NCBI GenBank assembly: GCA_005503065.1
Contig: SCOE01000008.1
Span: 62,001-126,000 of the forward strand
Length of the DNA stretch: 64,000 nucleotides
Source of the DNA: Comamonadaceae bacterium ALPHA2B
Lineage (GTDB): Bacteria > Pseudomonadota > Gammaproteobacteria > Burkholderiales > Burkholderiaceae_C
Reading direction: 5' to 3'
Numbering within the stretch: the first letter of the stretch is position 1; the number at the start of each line of letters is the position of its first letter. The notes beneath the pieces were generated by a model. That model did no database searches, was not told where the DNA came from, and saw nothing but the letters and a program-made list of their open reading frames with translations. Of the stretch, positions 1-8,147 are shown piece by piece. A program made the position numbers and the translations under genes.

Positions 1-72
1 GGCGACGTGGTGGAGGTGGAAGTGACCGGGGTCGGTGTGCTGCGCAACGTGGTGGAAGCGGAAGCGCGATGA
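1..72 (+). CDS. C-terminal end of a fumarylacetoacetate hydrolase (FAH) family protein, 5' part outside window
   Basis: Only the last 23 codons are present, ending in the TGA at 70-72. The visible tail ([20 protein letters not shown]) resembles the usual end of FAH-fold enzymes, where a beta strand is followed by a G-x-L-x-N-x-V-V element. The stop overlaps the hpaH start as ATGA, so the two are translationally coupled. With hpaH and hpaI downstream, the likeliest identity is the HpaG-type decarboxylase/isomerase of homoprotocatechuate degradation. That is inference from context, because too little sequence is visible to assign a substrate. Confidence 0.6.
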   Translation, partial: GDVVEVEVTGVGVLRNVVEAEAR

Positions 73-887
73 GCACGACCCTCAGCCCCGAGGCCTGCCG
101 CGAGGCCGCCGCGCGCCTGGACGAGGCGGAGCGCAGCCGCGTGCCCTGCGGCCAGCTCTCCCTGGCCCATCCGGGCATGACCATGGACGACGCCTATGCC
201 ATCCAGGCCGCCTGGATGGCGCTCAAGCAGCAGGCTGGCCGCACCGTCAAGGGCCACAAGATCGGCCTGACCTCCAAGGCCATGCAGCGTGCCGTGCGCA
301 TCGACGAGCCCGACTTCGGCGTGCTGCTGGACGACATGTTCTACCGCGACGGCGCGTCCATCCCGGCGGACCGGTTCCTGCAGCTCAAGGTCGAAGCCGA
401 ACTGGCCTTCGTGCTGGCCAAGCCGCTGGCCGGCCCCGACTGCACGCTCTTCGACGTGCTCGATTCCACCGCCTACGTGGTGCCGGCACTCGAGATCCTG
501 GACGCCCGCATCCAGCGCGCGGACCCGGCCACCGGCCGCACCCGCACCGTGCTGGACACCATCGCCGACAACGCCGCCAATGCCGCCATCGTGCTGGGCG
601 GGCGGCCCTTCCGGCCCGAGCAGCTGAACGTGGACATGCGCCGCATCGGCGCCATCGTCAGCCGCAACGGCGACGTGGAAGAGACCGGCCTGGCCGCGGG
701 CGTGCTCAACCATCCGGGCCACGGCATCGCCTGGCTGGCGAACCGGCTGCACCGGCACGGCGTGTCGCTGGCCGCGGGCGAGGTGGTGCTGGCCGGCTCC
801 TTCATCCGGCCCATCGACGTCGCCGCCGGCGACACGATCGTGGCCGACTACGGCGAGTTCGGCAGCGTGGCCTGCCACTTCAGCTGA
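69..887 (+). CDS. hpaH: 2-oxo-hept-3-ene-1,7-dioate (4-ene) hydratase, HpaH
   Basis: A 272-residue cytoplasmic hydratase of the FAH/HpaH-MhpD fold. It is expected to add water to 2-oxohept-ene-dioate in the homoprotocatechuate meta-cleavage pathway, giving 4-hydroxy-2-oxoheptanedioate, the substrate of the next gene. The metal-binding pair of the family is visible as E109-A-E111 (KVEAELAF), with a third acidic ligand at E142 (PALEILDAR). The GHKIGLTSK segment near residue 62 is also typical. Length matches the family. The start overlaps the upstream stop (ATGA) and the gene ends 11 bases before hpaI, so all three form one operon. Confidence 0.93.
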   Translation: MSTTLSPEACREAAARLDEAERSRVPCGQLSLAHPGMTMDDAYAIQAAWMALKQQAGRTVKGHKIGLTSKAMQRAVRIDEPDFGVLLDDMFYRDGASIPADRFLQLKVEAELAFVLAKPLAGPDCTLFDVLDSTAYVVPALEILDARIQRADPATGRTRTVLDTIADNAANAAIVLGGRPFRPEQLNVDMRRIGAIVSRNGDVEETGLAAGVLNHPGHGIAWLANRLHRHGVSLAAGEVVLAGSFIRPIDVAAGDTIVADYGEFGSVACHFS

Positions 888-898
888 GGCACCGAAGC

Positions 899-1720
899 AT
901 GGCGTCGACCCCGAACCGCTTCAAGAGGGCATTGGCCGAAGGCCGGCCGCAGATCGGCGTCTGGTCCACCCTGCCCTCGCCCTACGTGAGCGAGCTGGTG
1001 GCCGGTGCCGGCTTCGACTGGATGCTGCTGGACACCGAGCACACGCCCAGCGACGTGCCGCTGATGCTCCAGCAGTTGCAGGCCGTGGCCGCGGCCCGAC
1101 CGGCGGCGGGCTGCGAGCCTTGCACGCCGGTCGTGCGGCCCGCCTGGAACGACCCGGTGCTCATCAAGCGCTACCTCGACGTGGGCGCGCAGAGCCTGCT
1201 GCTGCCCTTCGTGCAGAACGCCGACGAGGCGCGCGCCGCCGTGGCCGCCACGCGCTATGCGCCCGCCGGGATCCGCGGCATGGGCGGCTCCACCCGTGCC
1301 AGCAACTTCGGTCGCAGCACGGACTACGTGGCCCGCGCGCAGGACGAGCTGTGCGTGCTGGTGCAGGTGGAAACGCGCGAGGCGCTGGACCAGATCGAGG
1401 CCATCGCCGCCGTCGATGGCGTGGACGGCATCTTCATCGGCCCGGCCGACCTCTCGGCCAGCATGGGCCATGCCGGCAACCCGCGGCACCCGGCGGTGGA
1501 CGCCGCCATCGACGATGCGATCCGCCGCATCCGCGCCGCAGGCAAGGCGCCGGGGATCCTCATGACGGACGAACAGCGGGCTCGCGAATGCCTGGACCTC
1601 GGCGCGCTGTTCGTGGCGGTTGCCCTGGACCTGGTGGCGCTGCGCGGCGCACTGGACGCAAGCGCGTCACGCTTCCGCGCGCACCGTGGCGCAGGAGGAG
1701 CGCCGGACGCCAGCTACTGA
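899..1720 (+). CDS. hpaI: 4-hydroxy-2-oxo-heptane-1,7-dioate aldolase, HpaI
   Basis: A 273-residue class II pyruvate aldolase of the HpcH/HpaI family. It cleaves 4-hydroxy-2-oxoheptanedioate to pyruvate and succinate semialdehyde, the last step of homoprotocatechuate catabolism. The conserved [15 protein letters not shown] block carries the catalytic His at residue 48. The metal ligands are E158 (QVETREAL) and D184 (IGPADLS), spaced as in the family. The ATG at 899 was chosen because the family N-terminus ([16 protein letters not shown]) follows it directly; the open frame upstream is only a shadow of hpaH. The segment near residues 65-78, before VVRPAWND, is about seven residues longer than I remember in enterobacterial HpaI. 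Confidence 0.93.
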   Translation: MASTPNRFKRALAEGRPQIGVWSTLPSPYVSELVAGAGFDWMLLDTEHTPSDVPLMLQQLQAVAAARPAAGCEPCTPVVRPAWNDPVLIKRYLDVGAQSLLLPFVQNADEARAAVAATRYAPAGIRGMGGSTRASNFGRSTDYVARAQDELCVLVQVETREALDQIEAIAAVDGVDGIFIGPADLSASMGHAGNPRHPAVDAAIDDAIRRIRAAGKAPGILMTDEQRARECLDLGALFVAVALDLVALRGALDASASRFRAHRGAGGAPDASY

Positions 1721-1747
1721 TCGGCCTTCTGGCGCCGCTGCGCCGTG

Positions 1748-2140
1748 TCAACGCAGCTGCGCTTCGATCGCCGCCTTGTCGATGACCGAGTGCACCTCGG
1801 CGACGCGTCCGTCGCGCCAGGTGTAGAAAACGTTCTCGGTGAAATCGACGCTGCGGCCGTTCACGTCCAGGCCCATGAAACGCCCCGCTGGCGTGCACTG
1901 GAAGCGCAGGCGCGCCGCCAGGTGCGGCGGCTCGCACACCAGCAGTTCGATCCGAAAGCGCAGGTCCGGGATGTCGCGCACGTCCTGCTCGAGCATCGCG
2001 CGGTAGCCGGCCAGGCCGAGCGGCCGGCCGTTGTGCGTCACCTCGTCGGCCACGAACTCGCCGAGCGCCGGCCAGTCCCGCCGGTTGAGGACATCGATGT
2101 AGCGCCGGTAGCGGTGCGTGAGTTCGGTGCTGGAGGTCAT
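1748..2140 (-). CDS. SnoaL-like / NTF2-fold ester cyclase family protein
   Basis: A 130-residue small protein with the alpha+beta cone fold pattern of SnoaL-like cyclases. There is an N-terminal helix (RYIDVLNRRDWPALGEFVADEV), a central RAMLEQDVRDIPDLRFRIE segment and a C-terminal beta stretch (NVFYTWRDGRVAEVHSVIDK). Such proteins are often ligand-binding or isomerase-like and many have no known substrate. It ends 27 bases from the convergent hpaI stop. It lies 22 bases downstream of the aldehyde dehydrogenase on the same strand, so it may be the last gene of that transcript. I cannot assign a reaction. Confidence 0.75.
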   Translation of the reverse strand: MTSSTELTHRYRRYIDVLNRRDWPALGEFVADEVTHNGRPLGLAGYRAMLEQDVRDIPDLRFRIELLVCEPPHLAARLRFQCTPAGRFMGLDVNGRSVDFTENVFYTWRDGRVAEVHSVIDKAAIEAQLR

Positions 2141-2162
2141 GGCCCCAGCATAGGGCCGAAGC

Positions 2163-3599
2163 TCAGGCCAGTGTGTACGCTGTCTTCACCGTCGTGAAGA
2201 ACTCCTGCGCGTAGTGGCCCTGCTCGCGCGGGCCGTAGCTGCTGCCCTTGCGCCCGCCGAAGGGCACGTGGTAGTCCACGCCCGCCGTGGGCAGGTTGAC
2301 CATCACCATGCCGGCCTGGCTGTGGCGCTTGAAGTGGGTGGCGTGCTTCAGGCTGGTGGTGGCAATGCCGGCCGAGAGGCCGAACTCGGTGTCGTTGGCG
2401 GTGGCCAGCGCTTCCTCGTAGTCCTTCACGGGGATCACGCTGGCCACGGGGCCGAAGATCTCCTCGCGGTTGATGCGCATGGCCTTGCCGCTCTCGCTGA
2501 AGAGCGCGGGCGCCATGTAGAAGCCCTCGGTGCCGAGCTTCAGGCGCCCGCCGCCCACGGCCAGCGTGGCACCCTCGCCCTTGCCGATCTCGATGTAGCC
2601 CAGGTCCTGCTCCAGCTGGCTCTGGCTCGACACGGGGCCGATGTCGGTGCCCTGCGCCAGCGCGTCGCCCACGGTGATCTTCGCCATGCGGGCCTTCATC
2701 GCCTCGATGAACCTCGGGTAGATGCCTTCGGTGACGATGAGCCGGCTCGACGCCGTGCAGCGCTGGCCCGTGGAATAGAAGGCGCTCTGCACCGACAGCT
2801 CCACCGCCTGCGCCAGGTCGGCGTCGTCCAGCACCACCTGCGGGTTCTTGCCGCCCATCTCGAGCTGCACCTTCTTGCCCGACTTCACGCATTCGAGGGC
2901 GATGCCCCGGCCCACGCCGGTCGAACCCGTGAAGCTGATGGCATGGATGCCGGCGTGCTGAACCAAGGCGTTGCCGATGACGCTGCCGCGGCCCATCACG
3001 AGGTTGAACACGCCCGCCGGGATGCCCGAACGGCTGATGATCTCGGCCAACGCCCAGGCGCAGCCGGGCACCAGGTCGGCCGGCTTGAGCACCACGCAGT
3101 TGCCGAAGGCCAGCGCCGGCGCGATCTTCCAGGCCGGGATGGCGATGGGGAAGTTCCATGGCGTGATGAGGCCGACCACGCCGACCGGCTCGCGCGTGAT
3201 CTCGACGCCGATGCCGGGGCGCACCGAAGGCAGGGTCTCGCCCGCAAGCCGCAGGCATTCGCCGGCGAAGAACTTGAAGATGTGGCCGGCGCGCGTGGCC
3301 TCGCCGATGCCTTCGGCGCGGGTCTTGCCCTCTTCGCGCGCGAGCAGCGTGCCCAGTTCTTCCTTGCGGGCCAGGATCTCGGTGCCGATCTTGTCCAGGG
3401 CGTCGCAGCGCGCCTGCACGCTGCTGGTGGACCAGGCCGGAAAGGCCGCGGTGGCGGCGGCCACGGCCGCGTCGACCTGGGCCGCGTCGCCCTGCGCGTA
3501 CTCGCCCAGCACGTCCGCGAGGTTGCTCGGGTTGACGTTGGGGCTGTAGGCGTGGCCGGCCCGCCATTCGCCGTTGATGAGGTTGTCGAACTGCTTCAT
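2163..3599 (-). CDS. alpha-ketoglutarate semialdehyde (2,5-dioxovalerate) dehydrogenase, ALDH family
   Basis: A 478-residue NAD(P)+ aldehyde dehydrogenase. The catalytic Cys is C281 (GQRCTASSRL) and the general base is E247 (LEMGGKN). The cofactor motifs TPWNFP and FTGSTGVGRG are present. The C-terminal GVDYHVPFGGRKGSSYGPREQG resembles KGSADH enzymes of aldarate pathways. It would oxidise 2-oxoglutarate semialdehyde, the product of KdgD encoded upstream, to 2-oxoglutarate. gudD and kdgD lie upstream on the same strand. An 81-base gap carrying a dispersed repeat separates it from gudD. Substrate is inferred from subfamily features and neighbours. Confidence 0.87.
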   Translation of the reverse strand: MKQFDNLINGEWRAGHAYSPNVNPSNLADVLGEYAQGDAAQVDAAVAAATAAFPAWSTSSVQARCDALDKIGTEILARKEELGTLLAREEGKTRAEGIGEATRAGHIFKFFAGECLRLAGETLPSVRPGIGVEITREPVGVVGLITPWNFPIAIPAWKIAPALAFGNCVVLKPADLVPGCAWALAEIISRSGIPAGVFNLVMGRGSVIGNALVQHAGIHAISFTGSTGVGRGIALECVKSGKKVQLEMGGKNPQVVLDDADLAQAVELSVQSAFYSTGQRCTASSRLIVTEGIYPRFIEAMKARMAKITVGDALAQGTDIGPVSSQSQLEQDLGYIEIGKGEGATLAVGGGRLKLGTEGFYMAPALFSESGKAMRINREEIFGPVASVIPVKDYEEALATANDTEFGLSAGIATTSLKHATHFKRHSQAGMVMVNLPTAGVDYHVPFGGRKGSSYGPREQGHYAQEFFTTVKTAYTLA

Positions 3600-3620
3600 C
3601 GAGATTCCTTGAAGGTTTTG

Positions 3621-3670
3621 GGCCTGCAGCGCCCGTCCAGCGGGCGCAGGCAGCTATGAAAACAATAGCA
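3621..3670 (-). repeat. dispersed intergenic repeat, copy A
   Basis: Read on the minus strand, this 50-base element matches 11015-11064 on the plus strand at 42 of 50 positions by my alignment. It contains a TGCTAT...ATAGC inverted pair at one end and a GGACGGGCGCTGCAG core at the other. It fills the short gap between gudD and the aldehyde dehydrogenase. Its position and sequence resemble the short repeats common between genes in Comamonadaceae; that attribution is from memory. Confidence 0.7.
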
Positions 3671-3680
3671 ACCGGCGTCG

Positions 3681-5045
3681 TCAGCGCACCAGGCAGGGCC
3701 TCTTGTTGTCGAACTTCCAGCCGGGGATGAGGTACTGCATCGCCACCGCATCGTCGCGCGCGCCCAGGCCATGGCGCAAGTACAGCTGGTGCGCCCTCTC
3801 GACCTCGGCCATGTCGAGCTCCACGCCCAGGCCCGGCTTCGTCGGCACCTGCACGTAGCCGCCCTCGATCCTGAGCGGCTCCCTGGTGAGGCGCTGCCCG
3901 TCCTGCCAGATCCAGTGCGTGTCGATGGCCGTGACCTTGCCCGGCGCAGCGGCGCCGACGTGCGTGAACATGGCCAGCGAGACGTCGAAGTGGTTGTTGG
4001 AGTGCGAGCCCCAGGTCAGGCCGAAGGCCTGGCACAGCTGCGCCACGCGCACCGAGCCGGCCATGGTCCAGAAGTGCGGGTCGGCCAGCGGGATGTCGAC
4101 CGACTGCAGCGACAGCGCGTGCGCCATCTCCCGCCAGTCGGTGGCGATCATGTTGGTGGCGGTGGGCAGGCCCGTGGCACGTCGGAACTCGGCCATCACC
4201 TCGCGGCCGGAGAACACGCCTTCGGCGCCGCACGGGTCTTCGGCGTACGCGACCACGCCGCGCATGCGCTGGCCCAGGCGGATGGCGTCCTTCAGCGGCC
4301 AGCCGCCGTTGGGGTCGAGCGTCACGCGCGCCTCGGGAAAGCGCTCGTGCAGCGCGGTGACGGCGTCGACCTCCTCGTCGCCGCGCAGCACGCCGCCCTT
4401 GAGCTTGAAGTCCTGGAAGCCGTAGCGGGCCTGGGCGGCCTCGGCGAGCTTCACGATCGCCTCGGGCGTGAGCGCGACCTCGTGGCGCAGGCGGAACCAG
4501 TCGCCACCCTCACCATCTTGGGCGCCGGGCTCCTCGCGGTAGGCCAGGTCGGTCTTGCGGCGGTCGCCCACGTAGAAGAGGTAGCCCAGCATCTGCACCG
4601 CGTCGCGCTGCTGGCCCTCCCCGAGCAGGGCCGCGACGGGCACCTCCAGGTGCTGGCCCAGCAGGTCGAGCAGCGCCGACTCGACGGCGGTCACGGCATG
4701 GATGGTCACGCGCAGGTCGAAGGTCTGCAGGCCGCGCCCGCCGCTGTCGCGTGCCGCGAACTCGGCGCGCATGGCGTTGAGCACCGCGAGGTGCCGGCCG
4801 ATGGGCTGGCCGACGACGAGCGGGCGCGCGTCCTCCAGGGTCTGGCGGATCTTCTCGCCGCCCGGCACCTCGCCGACGCCGGTGTGCCCGGCGCTGTCGG
4901 TGAGGATCAGCAGGTTGCGCGTGAAGAAGGGGCCGTGCGCGCCGCTCAGGTTGAGCAGCATGTCGTCGTGGCCGGCCACGGGCACGACGCGCAGGCCGGT
5001 GACGACGGGGGTGCCCCGCAGCGTCGCAGCGCCTGCCACGCTCAT
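3681..5045 (-). CDS. gudD: D-glucarate dehydratase, enolase superfamily
   Basis: A 454-residue enolase-superfamily enzyme that dehydrates D-glucarate (and often L-idarate) to 5-dehydro-4-deoxyglucarate. It shows the K-x-K base motif near residue 212 (FKLKGG) and the metal ligands in LDPNGGW, YAEDPCG and ATNMIAT. The distal His lies in [10 protein letters not shown]. The C-terminal [13 protein letters not shown] is typical of GudD. The ATG at 5045 overlaps the kdgD stop (ATGA), so the two are coupled. The longer open frame running to 6005 is a shadow of kdgD. Confidence 0.94.
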   Translation of the reverse strand: MSVAGAATLRGTPVVTGLRVVPVAGHDDMLLNLSGAHGPFFTRNLLILTDSAGHTGVGEVPGGEKIRQTLEDARPLVVGQPIGRHLAVLNAMRAEFAARDSGGRGLQTFDLRVTIHAVTAVESALLDLLGQHLEVPVAALLGEGQQRDAVQMLGYLFYVGDRRKTDLAYREEPGAQDGEGGDWFRLRHEVALTPEAIVKLAEAAQARYGFQDFKLKGGVLRGDEEVDAVTALHERFPEARVTLDPNGGWPLKDAIRLGQRMRGVVAYAEDPCGAEGVFSGREVMAEFRRATGLPTATNMIATDWREMAHALSLQSVDIPLADPHFWTMAGSVRVAQLCQAFGLTWGSHSNNHFDVSLAMFTHVGAAAPGKVTAIDTHWIWQDGQRLTREPLRIEGGYVQVPTKPGLGVELDMAEVERAHQLYLRHGLGARDDAVAMQYLIPGWKFDNKRPCLVR

Positions 5046-5959
5046 TGCGGCCCCAGCCTCGCGATCAGCGCCGCCAGCTCCTCGGACTCGGCCGCCGTGA
5101 GGTCCGACAGCGGCGGGCGCACGGGGCCGGCGCCATGGCCGACGATGGCCGCACCGGCCTTGACGATGCTCACCGCGTAGCCCTGCTTCCTGTTGCGGAT
5201 GTCGAGGTAAGGCATGAAGAAGTCCTTGAGCAACTGGTGCTGGGTCTTCTGGTCGTCGTCGCGCACCGCTTCGTAGAACTTCATCGCGGTCTTGGGGATG
5301 AAGTTGAAGACGGCCGACGAGTACACCGGCGTGCCCAGCGCCTTGTAGGCGGCGGCATAGACCTCGGCCGTGGGCAGGCCGCCCAGATAACTGAAGCGGT
5401 CGCCCATCTTCTGATAGACGGACACCATCGCCTCGATGTCGCCCACGCCGTCCTTGAAGCCGACCAGGTTGGGGCAGGCGTCGGCCAGGCGGGCCAGCGT
5501 GTCGGGCTTGTATTTGGCCTGCGCGCGGTTGTAGATGATGACGCCGAAGTCCACGCTGTCGCAGATGGCCTTCACATGGTTGAAGAGACCGTCCTGGCTC
5601 GCTTCGGTCAAATAGTGCGGCATCAGCAGGATGCCGTGCGCGCCGGCCTTCTCGGCGGCCCGGGCGTAAGCGATGGTCTGGCGGGTCGGGCCGCCGGCGC
5701 CGGCAATGATGGGCACCGTGCCGCGGCACACATCCACCGCGGTCTGGATGATCTCGGGGTACTCCTCGGGCGTGAGCGAGAAGAACTCGCCCGTGCCGCC
5801 GGCCGCGAAGAGCGCGCTGGCGCCGTAGGGCCCGAGCCACTCGAGGCGCTTGACGTAGCCCGCGCGGTTGAAGTTGCCCTGGGCATCGAAGTCCGTCACG
5901 GGGAAGGACAGCAGGCCGGAGCCCATGATGGACTTGAGTTCTTGGGGAGTGAAGCTCAT
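5042..5959 (-). CDS. kdgD: 5-dehydro-4-deoxyglucarate dehydratase (decarboxylating), DapA/DHDPS family
   Basis: A 305-residue TIM-barrel class I lyase of the DapA/NAL family. It converts 5-dehydro-4-deoxy-D-glucarate to 2-oxoglutarate semialdehyde with loss of water and CO2. The Schiff-base Lys is K169 (VGFKDGVGD), and the conserved Tyr lies in [24 protein letters not shown] is the conserved strand 4 region. The N-terminal [24 protein letters not shown] is characteristic of KdgD. It is the first gene of a kdgD-gudD transcript and supplies the substrate of the dehydrogenase at 2163-3599. Confidence 0.94.
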   Translation of the reverse strand: MSFTPQELKSIMGSGLLSFPVTDFDAQGNFNRAGYVKRLEWLGPYGASALFAAGGTGEFFSLTPEEYPEIIQTAVDVCRGTVPIIAGAGGPTRQTIAYARAAEKAGAHGILLMPHYLTEASQDGLFNHVKAICDSVDFGVIIYNRAQAKYKPDTLARLADACPNLVGFKDGVGDIEAMVSVYQKMGDRFSYLGGLPTAEVYAAAYKALGTPVYSSAVFNFIPKTAMKFYEAVRDDDQKTQHQLLKDFFMPYLDIRNRKQGYAVSIVKAGAAIVGHGAGPVRPPLSDLTAAESEELAALIARLGPQ

Positions 5960-5997
5960 GGTGTGGTGGCGGTGAAGGATGGATTGGAAGCCATGGG

Positions 5998-6057
5998 CCG
6001 TTCACGCCGAGCCTGTCGAAGCGACGCGCAGGGCTTCCACGGGCTCAGGCCGAACGG
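5998..6057. repeat. REP-like imperfect inverted repeat / possible transcription terminator
   Basis: Two 25-base arms (5998-6022 and 6033-6057) are imperfect reverse complements separated by 10 bases, giving a long GC-rich hairpin. The arms carry the GAGCCTGTCGAAGC and GCTTCCACGGGCTC cores, similar to palindromic units scattered in many Comamonadaceae chromosomes (from memory). It sits between the end of the Bug gene and the start of kdgD on the same strand. It may therefore stop or attenuate transcription between them. Confidence 0.65.
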
Positions 6058-6092
6058 GTGTCTGGTGCTTGACGCCCAGCGCACGCGAAGGA

Positions 6093-7070
6093 TCACTCGA
6101 TGCGGATATCGGCGTCTTTCACGAGCTTGGCCCAGCGCGTGCGTTCCTTGTTGAAGAACTGCTCTTCCTCGGACGGCGACATGGTCACGACCTCGGCGCC
6201 CTGCCCGGCCAGGCGTGAGCGGATGTCGGCCGAGCGGATGACCGCCACCAGCTCGCGGTTCAGGCGCTGGACGACGGCGTCGGGCGTGCCACGCGGCGCC
6301 TTCACGCCCTGCCAGGTGCCGGACTCGAAGCCGGGTACGCCTTGCTCCGCGATCGTCGGCACGCTGCCGATGAGCGGCATGCGCGTGCCCTTGGAGACGA
6401 CCAGCAGCTTGAGCTTGCCCGACTGCACATGCGGGTAGGTGGCCAGCATGCCGTTCATCAGCACCTGGGTCTGGCCGGCCACCGTGTCCTGCACCGACTG
6501 CACGCCGCCCTTGTAGGGCACGTAGACCCACTTGGCGCCCGTGGCGCGCTCGACCGCCACGCCTGCGAGGTGCGGCGCGCTGCCGGTGGCGGTCACGGCG
6601 AAGTTCAGGTCGGTCGTCTTCGACAGCGCGACCAGTTCCTTGAGGCTGTCGGCCTTGACCGACGGATGCACCACCAGCAGGTGCGGCGAGTACGCCAGCA
6701 TCGTCACGCCACGCAGGTCCTTGGACGGGTCGAAGGGCAGCTTGGTGTAGACCGAGGGGCTGATGGCCAGCGCGCCGACGTCGCACAGCAGCAGCGTGTA
6801 GCCGTCCGGCGCGGCCTTGGCCACCATGTCGGCGCCCAGGTTGCCGTTGGCGCCGGGCTTGTTGTCGACGATGACCGAGACCTTGAGCGCCTCCGACAGC
6901 GGCTGGCTGATCGAGCGGGCAATGATGTCCGAAGAGCCGCCCGGCGGATACGGCACGACGATGCGCACCGGCTTGGAAGGTTGCCAGGCCTCGGCGGCGC
7001 GCGCCGGGGCATGGACGAGGGCCGCGGCGCCCAGGGCGCCGGTGACGAAGTCGCGTCGATTCAGGCTCAT
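6093..7070 (-). CDS. Bug-family (TctC-like) periplasmic tripartite tricarboxylate solute-binding protein
   Basis: A 325-residue exported binding protein. The N-terminus MSLNRRDFVTGALGAAALVHAPARA carries a twin-arginine-like RRDF motif and a hydrophobic core with an ARA cleavage site. The Bug signature KPVRIVVPYPPGGSSDIIAR follows directly. Later motifs VDNKPGANGNLGADMVAKAAPDGYTLLL and FDPSKDLRGVTML are typical. The ATG at 7070 was chosen because the signal peptide begins there; the upstream open frame lacks one. No TctA or TctB membrane partner lies nearby. Its location in the aldarate island suggests a sugar-acid ligand, which is inference. Confidence 0.88.
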   Translation of the reverse strand: MSLNRRDFVTGALGAAALVHAPARAAEAWQPSKPVRIVVPYPPGGSSDIIARSISQPLSEALKVSVIVDNKPGANGNLGADMVAKAAPDGYTLLLCDVGALAISPSVYTKLPFDPSKDLRGVTMLAYSPHLLVVHPSVKADSLKELVALSKTTDLNFAVTATGSAPHLAGVAVERATGAKWVYVPYKGGVQSVQDTVAGQTQVLMNGMLATYPHVQSGKLKLLVVSKGTRMPLIGSVPTIAEQGVPGFESGTWQGVKAPRGTPDAVVQRLNRELVAVIRSADIRSRLAGQGAEVVTMSPSEEEQFFNKERTRWAKLVKDADIRIE

Positions 7071-7136
7071 GCGGATGTCTCCAGGGGATGCGGGCCGGCA
7101 CGTCCTGCATGGCGTGCAGCCGCTTGGTGGTCTTAT

Positions 7137-7156
7137 GTCGTACGTCATCGTACAAC
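7137..7156. promoter_or_regulatory. candidate GntR/FadR-type operator upstream of the Bug gene
   Basis: The minus strand here reads GTTGTACGATGAC (7156-7144) followed by GTACGAC (7143-7137). The first 13 bases match the palindrome at 8102-8114 at 11 of 13 positions. FCD-domain GntR regulators generally recognise T-N-G-T-N3-A-C-N-A. The site is 67 bases upstream of the binding-protein ATG, a suitable place for control by the GntR protein encoded next door. Confidence 0.5.
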
Positions 7157-7213
7157 TGAGGCCGCGATTTGCGCAAGGGCATGCTGGCACCGGCCGGCGA
7201 CGGAGGCAAGAAC

Positions 7214-8077
7214 TCAGGCGCCTGCGCTCGCCCCGGGCACCGCCGCCGCGCCCGGCGCCTGCGCGGCATCGCGCTGCGCCGCCTCCTGCGCCAGGCGCAG
7301 GCGCTCGCGGCTGTTGGTCAGGTGGATGCGCATGGCCGCGCGCGCCGAGTCGGGGTCGCGGCGCGCGATGGCGGCGTAGATCTCCTCGTGCTCGCGGTTG
7401 ACGCGGCTGAGGTATTCGCCGCGCCGGTCGTGGTTGCGAATGGCGTTGACGCGGGTGCGCGGGATGAGCGTGGTGCCGAGGTGGCTCATGATGTCCGCGA
7501 AATACGGGTTGCCCGTGGCCTGCGCGATCTGCAGGTGGAACCGGAAATCGGGCGACACGGTGTCGCCGGCGGCGCCGACGTTGCGCTCGAAATCGTCGAG
7601 CGCCTGGCGCATCGCCTGCAGGTGCTCTTCCGAGCGGCGCAGCGCCGCCAGGCCGGCCGATTCGGTTTCGAGGCTGATGCGCAGCTCGAGCACCGCCAGC
7701 ACGTCCACGGTGGCTGCGATGTCCGAGGCGTCGAGCCGGAACATGCCCGCCGCGCGCGGCTGCAGCACGAAGGTGCCGACGCCATGGTGCGTCTCCACGA
7801 GGCCAGCCGCCTGCAGCTTGGACAGCGCCTCCCGCACCACCGTGCGGCTCACGCCGTAGGTCTGCATGATGGCCGACTCGGTCGGCAGCTTGTCGCCGGG
7901 CCTCAGCTGCTGGCTGCGGATCTTATCGCCCAGGTCATCGACCAACCCGTGGGCCAGCCCACGGCCGCGCCGCCGCACCGCGAATCCGGGCCCCGGCGCA
8001 GCAGTGGACATCCCGGCGGCCGCCTCTGACGCAGACGCGTCCGGCACTGCCGTTGACCCCGTTGACATGCTCGACAT
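7214..8077 (-). CDS. GntR-family transcriptional regulator, FadR/FCD subfamily
   Basis: A regulator of about 287 residues. An N-terminal winged helix contains LRPGDKLPTESAIMQTYGVSRTVVREALSKLQAAGLVETHHGVGTFV. An FCD ligand-binding domain follows (LELRISLETESAGLAALRR, then DFRFHLQIAQATGNPYF and REHEEIYAAIARRD). The FCD metal/ligand residues D-x3-H and H-x-E type are visible. The start is uncertain: ATG codons occur at 8077, 8068 and 8011, and no strong ribosome site decides between them. It is divergent from udh with a palindromic operator between them. It most likely acts as a repressor of the uronate/aldarate genes, released by a pathway acid; that role is inferred. Confidence 0.88.
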   Translation of the reverse strand: MSSMSTGSTAVPDASASEAAAGMSTAAPGPGFAVRRRGRGLAHGLVDDLGDKIRSQQLRPGDKLPTESAIMQTYGVSRTVVREALSKLQAAGLVETHHGVGTFVLQPRAAGMFRLDASDIAATVDVLAVLELRISLETESAGLAALRRSEEHLQAMRQALDDFERNVGAAGDTVSPDFRFHLQIAQATGNPYFADIMSHLGTTLIPRTRVNAIRNHDRRGEYLSRVNREHEEIYAAIARRDPDSARAAMRIHLTNSRERLRLAQEAAQRDAAQAPGAAAVPGASAGA

Positions 8078-8101
8078 CGGCTGATGATAATCGCCGCCAG
8101 A

Positions 8102-8114
8102 GTTGTACGACAAC
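8102..8114. promoter_or_regulatory. candidate GntR operator between gntR and udh
   Basis: The sequence GTTGTACGACAAC has perfect 5-base inverted arms (GTTGT/ACAAC) around a 3-base centre. It fits the FCD-GntR consensus T-N-G-T-N3-A-C-N-A exactly. It lies 24 bases upstream of the gntR start and 33 bases upstream of the udh start, so one bound dimer could control both directions. Confidence 0.65.
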
Positions 8115-8147
8115 CGATAACTTATGACCGCCGAAAGGTCTGGAGAC

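Noticed and set aside
35-1720. 561-codon open frame covering hpaH and hpaI
   Set aside because: Its first part is the off-frame shadow of hpaH (Arg/Pro/Gly-rich). Only the portion from 899 matches a protein family.
2137-4233. 698-codon minus-strand open frame
   Set aside because: Out-of-frame shadow of the aldehyde dehydrogenase and gudD.
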